Shown here piece by piece: positions 24,274 to 34,425 of a stretch of DNA of 64,000 bases. The position numbers were made by a program, and so were the translations under genes. The notes under the pieces are model-generated. The model ran no database searches, was not told the DNA's origin, and saw nothing but the letters and a program-made list of their open reading frames with translations. Where the stretch lies: positions 62,001 to 126,000 of the forward strand of contig NZ_FOGZ01000001.1 of the NCBI RefSeq assembly GCF_900111365.1. The letters are read 5' to 3'. The DNA is from Propionibacterium cyclohexanicum (GTDB lineage Bacteria > Actinomycetota > Actinomycetes > Propionibacteriales > Propionibacteriaceae). How positions within the stretch are numbered: the first letter of the stretch is position 1; the number at the start of each line of letters is the position of its first letter.

Positions 24274-26324
24274 TGGCCGGCTCCCAGAACCATGGCCCGC
24301 GAGGCCAGCGCCACACGCCGAAACAGCAGACTCCTTCGGGCGGGCGCCCGGCCACCGGGCAGCACCCCCATGACCAGGCGCGCCAGCGCCCCCACGACCA
24401 GGCGCGCCAGCGCGCCGCAAGCGCGCGTGCTAGAGCGGCCACCGCTGCCCCGCGCACCCGCCGCAGGCCGAAGTCCGAGAAGAGACCGTGGCGGCTGCAT
24501 CTCGGCTCGACGAGCCTGCGAATCCGGATCTTCCTGCTGGCGATGGCGATCGTCGTCACGCTGATCGCCGGCCGGGCGGTCACCCTCCAAGGTTTCGATT
24601 CAGCGGCGAATGCCGCCGCCGCTGCGGAAAAGATGACCCAGAAGCGGGTGCTCGCCCCCACCCGCGGCTCGATCACGGATCGCAACGGCGAAGTGCTCGC
24701 CGGCACGCAGCCGGCGGTCAAGGTCGTCGCGGACCCGGTCTCGATCGCCACGAATGGGCTCAACCCCATCTCCCTCGACGCCGAGGAGAAGGCGCGCCTC
24801 GGCGAACAGACGCCACGCCAGATCGCCACAGTGCTGGTCAGATATCTCGGTGGCTCGGTCTCGGACTACTTGCCGAGCCTTCGCAGGACGAGCCAGCCCG
24901 ATGGCACACCCGACCGCTATGAGGTACTCGCCGTCAACGTGCCCGCCGACACCTATCTCCAGTTGCAGGCGGGACTGGCGTCGGTCAAGGATGCTCTGGG
25001 CGACGAGGGGGGACTCAACGGCATCTCCAAGGAAGACGACCCGATCCGCGTCTATCCTTCGGGCACGCTCGCGTCCAATGTCGTGGGCTTCGTCAACTCC
25101 GAGGGCCAGGGCGCAGCGGGCCTGGAGTACTACCTCAACACCAGCCTGGCCGGCCTTCCCGGCTCCGAGCAGTTCGAGTCGGGTCAGTACGGCCGGATCC
25201 CCCTGGGCCACTCCACCCTTAAGGCCGCGCAGAACGGTACCAGCTATGAGCTCACGCTCGATGCGGGACTGCAGTACCAGGCCCAGCAGCTGCTGAACGC
25301 TCAGGTTGCGAAGACCAAGGGGCTGTCGGGCACCACGATCGTCATGAACGTCAAGACCGGCGAGCTGCTCGCCCTGGCGACCACTCCGAGCTATGACTCC
25401 AACAACCCCGGTGCCGCCTCCGCGGCGAACCTGGGCAACCGCGCGGTCACCGATGCCTATGAGCCAGGCTCGGTCCAAAAGGTCTTCACCATTGCAGCGC
25501 TCATGGACGCCGGCATCATCACCCCCGGCACGAAGGTCCAGGTCCCCGGCACGCTCAGCTCGGGAGGGGGCACCATCAATGACGCCTCGGTGCACAGCGC
25601 CGACCTGACCGTGCGCGGGGTCATGTACTACTCGTCCAACATCGGTGCTGCGCTGCTTGCCCGCCAGATGGACAAGGCCGAGCTGCGCCGCTACCTGGCG
25701 AGCTTCGGGCTGGGCTCTCCCAGTGGCATCCAGCAGCCCGGTGAGGGCTCCGGGTACCTGCCGCCGCCCGATATGGCCGATTACACGAGGGACCAGATCG
25801 CCTTCGGGCAAGGGCTTTCGGTCACGGCCGTGCAGATGGCGGCAGGCCTGGCAGCAGTGACGAATGGCGGGGTGTACCACTCCCCGACACTGCTCAAATC
25901 GGCCACCGACGGCTCGGGCCACCCAGTGGGCCTGCCAGCCACCAGCTCGCACCGGGTGATCTCCGAACAGGCGAGTGCCGAGGTGCGCGAGGCCATGGAG
26001 GCGGTCACGGCCGGAGGCACCGGGCAGGCCTCGAGAATGATCCCGGGATACCGGATGGGCGGCAAGTCCGGCACCGCGCAGACAATCGACTCCGCGACCG
26101 GCCGTTATGATAATGACCTGTACATGTCCTCCTATGTCACTGTCGCGCCCCTCGAGGATCCCCAGATTCTCGTGTACACAGTGATCAATGTGCACGGCCA
26201 GTACGGCGCCACCGCCGCTGGGCCGGTCTCGCGGGAACTCATGGAGCTGGCGCTGCCGAGATATGGCGTGCTCCCGCAGGCAAACGTCCCCGTCGACACC
26301 GAACCCCTCACCTACGAGCCGTGA
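24273..26324 (+). CDS. ftsI: Septal peptidoglycan transpeptidase FtsI (class B PBP3)
   Basis: 683 aa. A basic, Gln/Arg-rich cytosolic N-terminus (~85 aa) with a duplicated PHDQARQR block precedes a single membrane helix (~88-103). Then comes the PBP dimerisation domain (TRGSITDRNGEVLA) and the transpeptidase domain: SxxK at EPGSVQKVF (Ser ~400), SSN (~454) and KSGTAQ (~599). It crosslinks septal peptidoglycan with FtsW. The start overlaps ftsL by one base and the stop overlaps murE. No PASTA domains follow, as usual for actinobacterial FtsI. Confidence 0.95.
   Translation: MAGSQNHGPRGQRHTPKQQTPSGGRPATGQHPHDQARQRPHDQARQRAASARARAATAAPRTRRRPKSEKRPWRLHLGSTSLRIRIFLLAMAIVVTLIAGRAVTLQGFDSAANAAAAAEKMTQKRVLAPTRGSITDRNGEVLAGTQPAVKVVADPVSIATNGLNPISLDAEEKARLGEQTPRQIATVLVRYLGGSVSDYLPSLRRTSQPDGTPDRYEVLAVNVPADTYLQLQAGLASVKDALGDEGGLNGISKEDDPIRVYPSGTLASNVVGFVNSEGQGAAGLEYYLNTSLAGLPGSEQFESGQYGRIPLGHSTLKAAQNGTSYELTLDAGLQYQAQQLLNAQVAKTKGLSGTTIVMNVKTGELLALATTPSYDSNNPGAASAANLGNRAVTDAYEPGSVQKVFTIAALMDAGIITPGTKVQVPGTLSSGGGTINDASVHSADLTVRGVMYYSSNIGAALLARQMDKAELRRYLASFGLGSPSGIQQPGEGSGYLPPPDMADYTRDQIAFGQGLSVTAVQMAAGLAAVTNGGVYHSPTLLKSATDGSGHPVGLPATSSHRVISEQASAEVREAMEAVTAGGTGQASRMIPGYRMGGKSGTAQTIDSATGRYDNDLYMSSYVTVAPLEDPQILVYTVINVHGQYGATAAGPVSRELMELALPRYGVLPQANVPVDTEPLTYEP
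24367..24414. repeat. 24-bp tandem duplication in ftsI N-terminus
   Basis: Two copies (24367-24390, 24391-24414), with two mismatches, encode PHDQARQR twice in the cytosolic tail of FtsI. Confidence 0.85.
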
Positions 26325-27883
26325 TGAACAGCACCGATAACCCCACGCCCATCAACCGCGCCCTGCGCCCGGTCGGTCTGCCCGCCCGTCCGCTCAACGA
26401 GCTGTGCGCTGGCCTGGATGTCACGCTCAGCCCCGGGGCCCTGCAGGCCCTGGTCGGCGATGTCGAGCTCGATTCTCGCGCCGCCGGGCCCGGGACGCTG
26501 TACATCGCCCTGCCCGGCACCCGCACCCACGGGGCACGGTTCGCCGCGCAGGCAGTGGCACACGGCGCAGTCGCCGTCCTCACCGATCCGGTCGGGGCAG
26601 GGCTGGTGAGCGGAGAGAAGCTGCCACTGGCTGTTGCCCCTGACCCGCGCCATGCGATGGCCGTGATCGCCGCCCGGCTGTTCGGCCACCCCGCGCGCGA
26701 GATGCTCATGATCGGCCTGACCGGGACGAACGGGAAGACCACGACCGCCTTCCTCGTGGAGGCCGCGCTCGCCGCTGCTGGGCACCGGGTCGGCACCATC
26801 GGCACCATCGGCTTCCGCCTCGGCGGGCAGCCATTGCCCAGCGCGCGCACCACGATCACCACACCGGAGTCCAGCGATCTGCATGCCCTGTTCGCCGTCA
26901 TGCGCCAGGGCGGTGCCGATGCCGTTGTCATGGAGGCCAGCTCGGTGGCGCTGGCCCAGAAGAGGGTCGACGGGCTGCGTTTCGATATAGCCGCATTCAC
27001 CAATCTGGGCCGTGACCACCTCGACTTCCACAAGACCCAGGAAGCCTATTTCGAGGCGAAGGCCACCCTGTTCACCGCCGCGATGTGCCGGCAGGCGGTC
27101 ATCAATACCGACGACCCATGGGGCCGGATCCTTGCCGGGCGAGCCGGGCGCGCAGGCCGGCCTCCGTTCGTGAGCACGGGTTTCGACCCCGCCCGCAACT
27201 ACCGGGTGCTCGCCTGGCGACCCACTCCCGGTGGAGGCGAGCACATCGAGATGGACGCCGCCGGGCGCCCGCTGAGCTTCGATATCGCGCTGCCCGGACG
27301 CTACAACGTGGCGAACGCCGCCACCTGTGTGGCAATCCTCGATCGCGCGGGCATCGACCTCGACGCCGCCCTGCCAGGGCTGGCCCGGGCCCAGGTGCCC
27401 GGGCGTATGCAGCACGTCGATCTCGGCCCACAGGCGCCACGGGTCTATGTGGACTTCGCGCACACCCCCCAGGCCGTCGAATCGGCGCTGGCCGCCCTGC
27501 CCGGACGCCGCATCGTCGTCCTGGGGGCCGGCGGCGACCGGGACCGGGCCAAGCGCGAGCCGATGGGCCGGGTCGCCGCCGAGCACGCCGATGTGGTCAT
27601 CGTCACCGACGACAATCCCCGCAGCGAGGACCCCGCGGCGATCCGCGCCCAGGTGCTGGCGGGCGCGCAGGGTCACCGCGGTGTCCAGGTGCTGGACGGG
27701 CAGGATCGACAGCATGCCCTCGAGCTGGCGCTGGCGATGGCCCAGCCAGGCGATGCGCTCGCCGTCCTGGGCAAGGGACATGAGAAGACCCAGGAGATCG
27801 AGGGCGTGCTCCACCCCTTCGACGACGTCGCGGTCATCACCCAGCTGTGGGGACGGATGCACCCAGAATCGAAGGGACACTGA
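26324..27883 (+). CDS. murE: UDP-MurNAc-dipeptide:diaminopimelate ligase
   Basis: 519 aa Mur ligase adding the third stem-peptide residue. ATP-binding [42 protein letters not shown] and LPGRYNVANAATC are present. The specificity loop reads VTDDNPRSEDP: the DNPR motif selects diaminopimelic acid (Arg contacts its distal end) rather than lysine. LL- versus meso-DAP cannot be told. ATG 26324 overlaps the ftsI stop; GTG 26321 is an alternative one codon earlier. Confidence 0.95.
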   Translation: MNSTDNPTPINRALRPVGLPARPLNELCAGLDVTLSPGALQALVGDVELDSRAAGPGTLYIALPGTRTHGARFAAQAVAHGAVAVLTDPVGAGLVSGEKLPLAVAPDPRHAMAVIAARLFGHPAREMLMIGLTGTNGKTTTAFLVEAALAAAGHRVGTIGTIGFRLGGQPLPSARTTITTPESSDLHALFAVMRQGGADAVVMEASSVALAQKRVDGLRFDIAAFTNLGRDHLDFHKTQEAYFEAKATLFTAAMCRQAVINTDDPWGRILAGRAGRAGRPPFVSTGFDPARNYRVLAWRPTPGGGEHIEMDAAGRPLSFDIALPGRYNVANAATCVAILDRAGIDLDAALPGLARAQVPGRMQHVDLGPQAPRVYVDFAHTPQAVESALAALPGRRIVVLGAGGDRDRAKREPMGRVAAEHADVVIVTDDNPRSEDPAAIRAQVLAGAQGHRGVQVLDGQDRQHALELALAMAQPGDALAVLGKGHEKTQEIEGVLHPFDDVAVITQLWGRMHPESKGH

Positions 27884-27884
27884 C

Positions 27885-29369
27885 GTGCTCAGCCGAACCG
27901 TGGGCGAGATCGCCCGACTGATCGAGGACCAGGGCTGCCCCTGCAGGATCGAGGGCGACCCCGCAGTCCGGGTCGGGCCCGAGGTCGTCATCGACACCCG
28001 CCAGGTCAGCCCGGGCGCCCTGTTCGTCGGGCTGCCGGGGGAGCACGTGGATGGTGCGGATCTTGCCCCGGCGGCAGGCAGGGCCGGTGCCGGCGCAGCG
28101 CTGGTCGGCCACCCGGTGGACGCCGATCTGCCCTGCCTCGTGAGCCCCCAGGCCGCTGCCGGCCTGAGCGCCCTTGCCCGCGGCCTGGTCGACGAGCAGC
28201 GCCGCCGCGGCCTCGTGACCTTCGCCATCACAGGCTCGGCGGGCAAGACCTCCACCAAGGACCTGCTCGCCCAGGTGCTGGCGGCAAGTGCACCGACGGT
28301 GAGCCCGGTGGGCAACCACAACAACGAGATCGGCGTGCCGCTCACCGCCTGTGCCCTCGACGACACGACCCGTTTTCTGGTGAGCGAGATGGGTGCCCGC
28401 GGAATCGGGCACATCGCCGCGCTGTGCCGCATCGTGCCACCGACGATCTCCACCGTGCTCAACGTGGGCACCGCCCACCTCGGGGAGTTCGGCAGTCGCG
28501 ACGCGATAGCCCGGGCGAAGGGCGAGATCCTCGAGGCCCTCCCGCCGGACGGCTGGGCCGTCCTCAACGCCGGCGATCCTCGCGTCGACGCCATGGAGGC
28601 CCGCACCCGGGCCAGGATCGCCCGCTGGTGTGCGGCTCCGGGAGGGTCCGAGCAGGATGTGCGCCGGGTGCGCGCCGAGCTTGTCGTGAGCGCCTCCCAG
28701 ATCGCCTTCGACGACCTGGACAGGGCCAGCTTCACCCTGCATGCCCGCACCGAGGACGAGGAGAGCAGCCAGCGCGTGCGACTCGGCCTCATCGGCGCCC
28801 ACCAGCTGCCCAATGCGGTGGCAGCAGCGACGATGGCGCTGGCTGCAGGGCTCGGTCTTGATGCGGTGGCCGATGCGCTGAGCCACGCCACGACGCGTTC
28901 GCCGCTGCGCATGGAGCTCCACGAGACAGCGGGCGGCGCGGCGATCATCAATGACTGCTACAACGCCAACCCCGAGTCGGTCGAGGCCGCCCTGGGTGCC
29001 CTGGCCGATATTGGCCGGGCACGGCGCCGGAGTCACCCGGGAGCACGGACGATCGCTGTCCTGGGCGATATGGCCGAGCTCGGCTCCCAGTCAGCTGCTC
29101 TGCATGCCGCGGTCGGCTCCCGGGCCGGCGAGCTGGGCATCGACGAGGTCATCGGCGTCGGCGAGTTCGGTGAGATCGTGGCCCGGGCGGCGCAGTCCGC
29201 CGGTGCCCGGGCGCGGCGCGCCGCCAAGCAGGAGGTCGCAGGTCTCATAGAGTTGTGTCCCGGTGATGTCGTGCTCGTCAAGGCGAGCCGGGTGCTGAAG
29301 CTCGAGGAGATCACCGATCAGTTGCTCGATCGCGCTGCCGGTGGCGCTGAAGGGAGGATCCACAGATGA
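27885..29369 (+). CDS. murF: UDP-MurNAc-tripeptide:D-Ala-D-Ala ligase
   Basis: 494 aa. It adds D-Ala-D-Ala to complete the pentapeptide. Key motifs: FAITGSAGKTSTKDLL (P-loop), GNHNNEIGVPLT, VSEMGARGIGHI, LNVGTAHLGEFGS and INDCYNANPESV. GTG 27885 starts one base after the murE stop, and the end overlaps mraY by 4 bp, consistent with coupled translation in the operon. Confidence 0.95.
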   Translation: MLSRTVGEIARLIEDQGCPCRIEGDPAVRVGPEVVIDTRQVSPGALFVGLPGEHVDGADLAPAAGRAGAGAALVGHPVDADLPCLVSPQAAAGLSALARGLVDEQRRRGLVTFAITGSAGKTSTKDLLAQVLAASAPTVSPVGNHNNEIGVPLTACALDDTTRFLVSEMGARGIGHIAALCRIVPPTISTVLNVGTAHLGEFGSRDAIARAKGEILEALPPDGWAVLNAGDPRVDAMEARTRARIARWCAAPGGSEQDVRRVRAELVVSASQIAFDDLDRASFTLHARTEDEESSQRVRLGLIGAHQLPNAVAAATMALAAGLGLDAVADALSHATTRSPLRMELHETAGGAAIINDCYNANPESVEAALGALADIGRARRRSHPGARTIAVLGDMAELGSQSAALHAAVGSRAGELGIDEVIGVGEFGEIVARAAQSAGARARRAAKQEVAGLIELCPGDVVLVKASRVLKLEEITDQLLDRAAGGAEGRIHR

Positions 29370-30442
29370 TCACGATCCTCGCCGCAGGCGTCATCTCGCT
29401 GGTCGCCACCCTGATCGGCACGAAGTACCTCATCGTCTTCCTCGTCCACCGGGGCTATGGCCAGTTCATCCGCGACGACGGTCCCACCACGCATCGCACG
29501 AAGCGGGGTACCCCGACGATGGGTGGTGCCGTGGTGATCGCGGCAACCGTGGCCGCCTATCTGCTCGCCCACCTGATCAGCAGTTCGCGAATCACCGCCT
29601 CCGGGCTGCTCATCCTGGGCCTGCTCGCGGCTACGGGTTTCATCGGATTCCTGGATGACTGGACGAAGATCTCCAAGCAGCGCTCGCTCGGCCTGACGCC
29701 GCGGGGCAAGCTCATCGGTCAGGTCCTGGTGGGCGTCGCCTTCTCCGGGGCGGCGCTGCTCTTCCCCGCCGCCAGCGGCAATGTCGGTGCCCGCCCTGCG
29801 AGCGTCTACATCTCGATCGTGCACGACATCGAATGGCTGCGGCTTCCCGTCGTTCTCGCCATCTTCTGGATGACCCTGCTCATTACCGGCTTCTCCAATG
29901 CGGTGAACCTCACCGACGGACTCGACGGGCTGGCCACCGGTGCGTCGACCATGGTCTTCGGCGCCTTCGCCCTCATGGGCATCTTCGCCTCGAACCAGTG
30001 GTGTCTCACCGGGGCCCGCCTGGCCCGCTGCTATGACGTGCGCGACCCCTCCGATCTGGCGGTGGTGTCCATTGCGCTGGCAGCGGCCTGTTTCGGCTTC
30101 CTGTGGTGGAACGCGAAACCGGCGAAGATCTTCCTCGGCGACACCGGCTCGCTGGGACTCGGCGCCGCGATGGCCGGCCTGGCGATATTCAGCCGCACCG
30201 AGATCCTGCTCGTCGTGCTCGGCCTGCTGTTCGTCATCGAGACCCTCTCGGTGATGATCCAGGTCGGCTACTTCAAATACTCCGGGGGCAAGCGAGTCTT
30301 TAAGATGGCGCCGCTGCACCATCACTTCGAACTGCTCGGCTGGGCCGAGACGACCGTGGTCGTTCGCTTCTGGATCATCTGCGGAGTGTCGGTCGCCATG
30401 GCACTCGGTATCTTCTATGGCGCATGGGTGTGGGGTTGGTGA
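29366..30442 (+). CDS. mraY: Phospho-MurNAc-pentapeptide transferase
   Basis: 358 aa polytopic membrane enzyme (about ten helices) that makes lipid I from UDP-MurNAc-pentapeptide and undecaprenyl phosphate. Family signatures: GTPTMGG near the start, [16 protein letters not shown] (catalytic Asp pair), [23 protein letters not shown] and [13 protein letters not shown]. The start overlaps murF by ATGA, and the stop overlaps the murD GTG by 4 bp. Confidence 0.97.
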   Translation: MITILAAGVISLVATLIGTKYLIVFLVHRGYGQFIRDDGPTTHRTKRGTPTMGGAVVIAATVAAYLLAHLISSSRITASGLLILGLLAATGFIGFLDDWTKISKQRSLGLTPRGKLIGQVLVGVAFSGAALLFPAASGNVGARPASVYISIVHDIEWLRLPVVLAIFWMTLLITGFSNAVNLTDGLDGLATGASTMVFGAFALMGIFASNQWCLTGARLARCYDVRDPSDLAVVSIALAAACFGFLWWNAKPAKIFLGDTGSLGLGAAMAGLAIFSRTEILLVVLGLLFVIETLSVMIQVGYFKYSGGKRVFKMAPLHHHFELLGWAETTVVVRFWIICGVSVAMALGIFYGAWVWGW

Positions 30443-31923
30443 ATTCTCAGCAGGATTGGATCGCTGCGGCGAATCGGTTGTCGCCGTGGCAGCGCGGGCA
30501 CGTCGTGGTGGCAGGCCTGGGCAGTTCGGGCTTCGCGGCCGCCGATGCCATGCTGGAGTTGGGGGCGAAGGTCACGGTCCTCGACGACGGCCGCTCGAAG
30601 ACACTGGACGAGAGGGCAACGCTGCTGGAAACCCTGGGCGCCACCGTGCGACTCGGGCCAGGGGCCAGTGCGAAGCTGCCGGCGGCCACCGATGTCGTGG
30701 TCACCTCGCCGGGCTGGCGGCCCGATTGGCCACTGCTCGCGGCGGCCAGCGCCGCGGGTACGCCCATCTGGGGGGAACCGGAACTGGCGTGGCGCCTCAT
30801 GTTCCCCGACCATGTGGTGCCCTGGATCGGCATCACCGGCACCAACGGCAAGACGACCACCACCCAGATGGTCGACTCGATGCTGCGGGCAGCGGGCCTT
30901 CGGTCCGCTGCGGTGGGAAACATCGGCCGTCCGATCATCGAGGCCCTCAACGACCCGGTCGGCTACGAGGTGCTGGCCGTGGAGCTGTCCAGCTTCCAGC
31001 TGCACTGGTCGGACTCGCTGAGCCTGCACTCAGCGGCCGTCCTCAATCTGCACCCCGATCACCTGGAGTGGTACGCCTACGCCGGTGACCCCGCCGCCGC
31101 GATGGCCGCCTATGGCCATGACAAGGCCAAGATCTTCCATCGGGTCCAGCACAGTTGCGTCTACAACATTGCCGAGCCCGCGACCCGCGAGATGGTCGAG
31201 CAGGCCGATGTCGTCGAAGGGGCCCGGGCGATCGGCTTCACCTCCGGCATACCGCAGGTCGCGAACATCGGGATCGTGGACGATCTCATCGTCGACCGCG
31301 CCTTCGTCCAGCAACGCCAGACCTCGGCGCTGCCACTGGCCGATGTGCACGATGTGCATCCCTTCGCGCCCCACAATGTGGAGAATGCGTTGGCCGCCGC
31401 GGCCCTGGTGCGCAGCTTCGGGGTGCCCCCCTCGGCCGTGAAACAGGGCCTGCTCGATCTGCACCTCGGCGGGCACCGGATCGAGACGGTCGCGCAGGCC
31501 CAGGGAGTGCGCTGGGTCGACGACTCCAAGGCCACCAATCCGCACGCCGCCAATTCCTCGATGCGCGCCTTCGAGCACATCGTCTGGATTGCCGGAGGGC
31601 AGGCCAAGGGCACGACCTTCGACGAGCTGGTGACCCGGCACGAGGACAGATTGCGGGCCGCCGTGCTGCTGGGCGTCGACCGTGGGGTGGTTGCCGATGC
31701 GCTGCGCCGTCACGCCCCCCAGGTGCCGGTCATCGTACTTGACAGATCCGATCCCTCGGTGATGGGCGAGGCGGTGCGCGAGGCAGCGCGCCTGGCCCAT
31801 CCGGGTGACACCGTGCTCATGGCACCCGGATGCGCGAGTAAGGACATCTGGCCCGGATATGCCGCCAGGGGCGATGACTTCGTGGCAGCGGTGCGAGAGG
31901 TGACCGGTCGGCAGGACGGGTGA
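30439..31923 (+). CDS. murD: UDP-MurNAc-L-alanine:D-glutamate ligase
   Basis: 494 aa. [14 protein letters not shown] starts the UDP-binding domain, [17 protein letters not shown] is the P-loop, VELSSFQL and [11 protein letters not shown] follow, and [25 protein letters not shown] is the MurD C-domain signature. GTG 30439, giving a GTGA overlap with mraY, is preferred over ATG 30424 because neighbouring genes use the same 4-bp arrangement. Confidence 0.95.
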   Translation: MNSQQDWIAAANRLSPWQRGHVVVAGLGSSGFAAADAMLELGAKVTVLDDGRSKTLDERATLLETLGATVRLGPGASAKLPAATDVVVTSPGWRPDWPLLAAASAAGTPIWGEPELAWRLMFPDHVVPWIGITGTNGKTTTTQMVDSMLRAAGLRSAAVGNIGRPIIEALNDPVGYEVLAVELSSFQLHWSDSLSLHSAAVLNLHPDHLEWYAYAGDPAAAMAAYGHDKAKIFHRVQHSCVYNIAEPATREMVEQADVVEGARAIGFTSGIPQVANIGIVDDLIVDRAFVQQRQTSALPLADVHDVHPFAPHNVENALAAAALVRSFGVPPSAVKQGLLDLHLGGHRIETVAQAQGVRWVDDSKATNPHAANSSMRAFEHIVWIAGGQAKGTTFDELVTRHEDRLRAAVLLGVDRGVVADALRRHAPQVPVIVLDRSDPSVMGEAVREAARLAHPGDTVLMAPGCASKDIWPGYAARGDDFVAAVREVTGRQDG

Positions 31924-31957
31924 TCATCGAGGGTTGGGCGGAGATGACGGGCACGTT

Positions 31958-32004
31958 GCCGCAGGACAACGATGGGCACGGCGCCGCAGGACAACGATGG
32001 GCAC
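31958..32004. repeat. 25-bp tandem duplication between murD and ftsW
   Basis: A 22-bp core (gccgcaggacaacgatgggc-ac) at 31958-31979 recurs exactly at 31983-32004. It lies in the 119-bp spacer before the preferred ftsW start, or within its N-terminus if translation begins at 31920. Confidence 0.88.
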
Positions 32005-32042
32005 AGGGCCGAGAACGAGGGGCCACCGGCAGGGGGGAAGCG

Positions 32043-33323
32043 ATGTCGACTCGGGACGATCTCGATGGGCCCGATGCCGCCGGCGTGGCGCCGGGGCCTG
32101 AGGGTGCGCTTGGCGATGGCAGCCTGAAGCGAGCCCTTTCGCTGCCACTGACGAACTACTATCTCGTCATCGCCTCGGCCGGGCTGCTCGTGGCCTTGGG
32201 CGCCCTCATGGTGCTCAGCTCATCGTCGGTCTATGCAGCGGTCAACCAGGGCGATCCCTACTACTTCTTCGTCCGCCAGATCGTCTGGCTGGGTGTCGGC
32301 ATTCCCGTCACCATCTGGATCTCGCGGCGCGGCGAGGAGTTCCTCAAGCTCGCGGGCTGGCTCTTGCTCGGCGGTGTCGTCGTCGCAGAAGCCCTTGTGC
32401 TGTTCACCCCCCTGGGCACACCGCGCGCAGGCATCTCGAACAAGGGGAACCGCAACTGGCTCTATATCGGCGGGCAGAGCATCCAGCCCTCCGAGTTCGC
32501 CAAGCTCGCCCTCATCCTGTGGGCGGCCGGCGTCCTGGCCAATCGAACCCGGACCCTCAACGAGCCCAAACGCCTGTTCATGCCCTTCCTACTCGGTTTC
32601 GGCCTCGTCCTCGCCCTGGTCCTGCTGGGCGGTGACCTTGGCACCTCGATCATCATCGCGATCATCATGCTCAGTCTCCTGTGGTTCGCCGGAGCCCCGG
32701 TCTGGACGCTGCTGGGGATGGTCGCGGTGGGCGCCGCCGGGGTGGCGGCGATGATCGTCTCGAGGCCGACCCGCCTGCAACGCGTCGAGGCCTATCTGTC
32801 CGGCTCGGCCACGGTCGGATCCTCCGAGCAGCCGCTCAATGCGATCTACGCGCTGGCCACCGGCGGCTGGTGGGGAGTAGGGCTTGGTGCCTCGAGGGCC
32901 AAGTGGGGCGGCCTGTACGACGGCGCCCTCAATGACTATGTCTTCGCCGTGCTCGGCGAGGAGCTGGGGCTGCTCGGTACGCTGACCGTCATCGGGCTCT
33001 TCCTCGTGCTCGGCGTGGCGGGACTGCGGATAGCGCTCAACAGCGATCGGCCATTCTGGCGCCTCGCATCGGCCGCCACCACGGCCTGGCTCATGGCCCA
33101 GGCCTGCATGAACATCGCCATGGCGATGAAGCTGCTGCCGGTGGTCGGGGTGCCCCTGCCCTTCATCAGCTATGGAGGCTCGGCCCTGCTGGCCGACCTC
33201 GTCGCCGTCGGGGTCCTGCTGGCCGCAGCTCGCCACGAGCCGGCCGCCCGACAGGCCCTCAAGAGTTCGGGCCGCACTGCGGCACCGGTGCGGATCAGCA
33301 CCGTCATCGACAGGAAGGGATGA
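32043..33323 (+). CDS. ftsW: Septal peptidoglycan polymerase FtsW (SEDS family)
   Basis: 426 aa with about ten membrane helices from residue 35 on. SEDS signatures: GNRNWLYIGGQSIQPSEFAKLAL, LLGGDLGTSIIIA, the catalytic-Asp region, FAVLGEELGLLG, and MKLLPVVGVPLPFISYGGSALL. It polymerises lipid II at the septum with FtsI. ATG 32043 has AGGGGGGAA just upstream. The same frame is open back to GTG 31920, which would overlap murD by 4 bp but add 41 residues made largely from a tandem repeat. Confidence 0.93.
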   Translation: MSTRDDLDGPDAAGVAPGPEGALGDGSLKRALSLPLTNYYLVIASAGLLVALGALMVLSSSSVYAAVNQGDPYYFFVRQIVWLGVGIPVTIWISRRGEEFLKLAGWLLLGGVVVAEALVLFTPLGTPRAGISNKGNRNWLYIGGQSIQPSEFAKLALILWAAGVLANRTRTLNEPKRLFMPFLLGFGLVLALVLLGGDLGTSIIIAIIMLSLLWFAGAPVWTLLGMVAVGAAGVAAMIVSRPTRLQRVEAYLSGSATVGSSEQPLNAIYALATGGWWGVGLGASRAKWGGLYDGALNDYVFAVLGEELGLLGTLTVIGLFLVLGVAGLRIALNSDRPFWRLASAATTAWLMAQACMNIAMAMKLLPVVGVPLPFISYGGSALLADLVAVGVLLAAARHEPAARQALKSSGRTAAPVRISTVIDRKG

Positions 33324-33324
33324 A

Positions 33325-34425
33325 ATGGTCAGCGTTGTCCTGGCAGGCGGAGGGACTGCCGGTCACACCTCGCCCCTCATCGCCACCGCCGAGCAATTGC
33401 GCCGACTCGACCCGCATGTCTCGCTGCTGTGCGTGGGAACTCCGAAAGGCCTGGAGAAGAGGGTCATCCCCGAGGCCGGGCTCGAGCTGCGCCTCATCCC
33501 CGCGGTGCCCCTGCCGCGCAAGCCCGGCAGGGCACTGCTCAGCGTGCCGGGGCGCCTGCTCGGGGCCGTGCGGCAGGCCCGCGCGCTGTTGCACGAGGCG
33601 CACGCCGATGTCGTCGTCGGCTTCGGCGGCTATGTCTCGATGCCGGTCTATCTGGCCGCCTGGAGCGCGCGCATACCGGTGGTCCTGCACGAGCAGAATG
33701 CCCTTCCCGGCGTGGCCAACCGGGTCGCCTCGCACTTTGCGGCCGCCGTGCTCACCAGCTTCCCCGACACGCCCCTGAGGTCGGCCCGCCAGGTCGGCCT
33801 GCCGGTGCGCGCCGCCATCGCCGGACTCGCCGAGCAGGGCCGTGCCTCGCTGCGGGCCCGGGCCCGCGAACACTTCGGCCTGCGCAGCGATCAACCGGTG
33901 CTGCTGGTCAGTGGCGGTTCGTCCGGCGCCCGCTCGCTCAACACGGCCACCTGCGAGGCCCGCGATGAGCTGCTGGCCCAGGGCATCCAGATCCTCCACG
34001 TGCTGGGGCTCAAGAACTTCCACGACGATCCCGCAGTCACCGACCCCGCGACGGGCGCCGGCTACCACCCGCTGGGCTATCTCGACGAGATGGATCTCGC
34101 CTATGCCGCAGCCGATCTCATGCTGGCCCGCAGCGGCGCCGGGACGGTCGTCGAAACTGCCGTCGTCGGCCTCCCGGCGATCCTGGTCCCGCTGCCGATC
34201 GGCAACGGCGAACAGGCCCGCAATGCCCGGCCACTCGTCGAGGCCCAGGCGGGCATCGTCGTCGAGGACCGTGAGCTCACCGGACGGCGCCTGGTGACCG
34301 AAGTCGTGCCCCTCATCACCGATGCAGCCAGGCTGCAGGCGATGGGCGCCGCCGCCCAGCGGGTGATGCCGCCGGGCGCCGCCCAGCGGGTGGCCCGCAT
34401 CGTCGTAGAAGAGGCTCGGCGATGA
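33325..34425 (+). CDS. murG: Lipid II synthase (undecaprenyl-PP-MurNAc-pentapeptide GlcNAc transferase)
   Basis: 366 aa GT-B glycosyltransferase. VVLAGGGTAGHTSPLIA is the first glycine-rich loop, VVGFGGYVSMPVYLAA the second, HEQNALPGVANR follows, and the C-terminal domain has LLVSGGSSGARSLN and ARSGAGTVVETAVVGLPAILVPLP. It attaches GlcNAc to lipid I on the cytosolic membrane face. ATG 33325 is one base after the ftsW stop, and the end overlaps murC by 4 bp. Confidence 0.96.
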   Translation: MVSVVLAGGGTAGHTSPLIATAEQLRRLDPHVSLLCVGTPKGLEKRVIPEAGLELRLIPAVPLPRKPGRALLSVPGRLLGAVRQARALLHEAHADVVVGFGGYVSMPVYLAAWSARIPVVLHEQNALPGVANRVASHFAAAVLTSFPDTPLRSARQVGLPVRAAIAGLAEQGRASLRARAREHFGLRSDQPVLLVSGGSSGARSLNTATCEARDELLAQGIQILHVLGLKNFHDDPAVTDPATGAGYHPLGYLDEMDLAYAAADLMLARSGAGTVVETAVVGLPAILVPLPIGNGEQARNARPLVEAQAGIVVEDRELTGRRLVTEVVPLITDAARLQAMGAAAQRVMPPGAAQRVARIVVEEARR

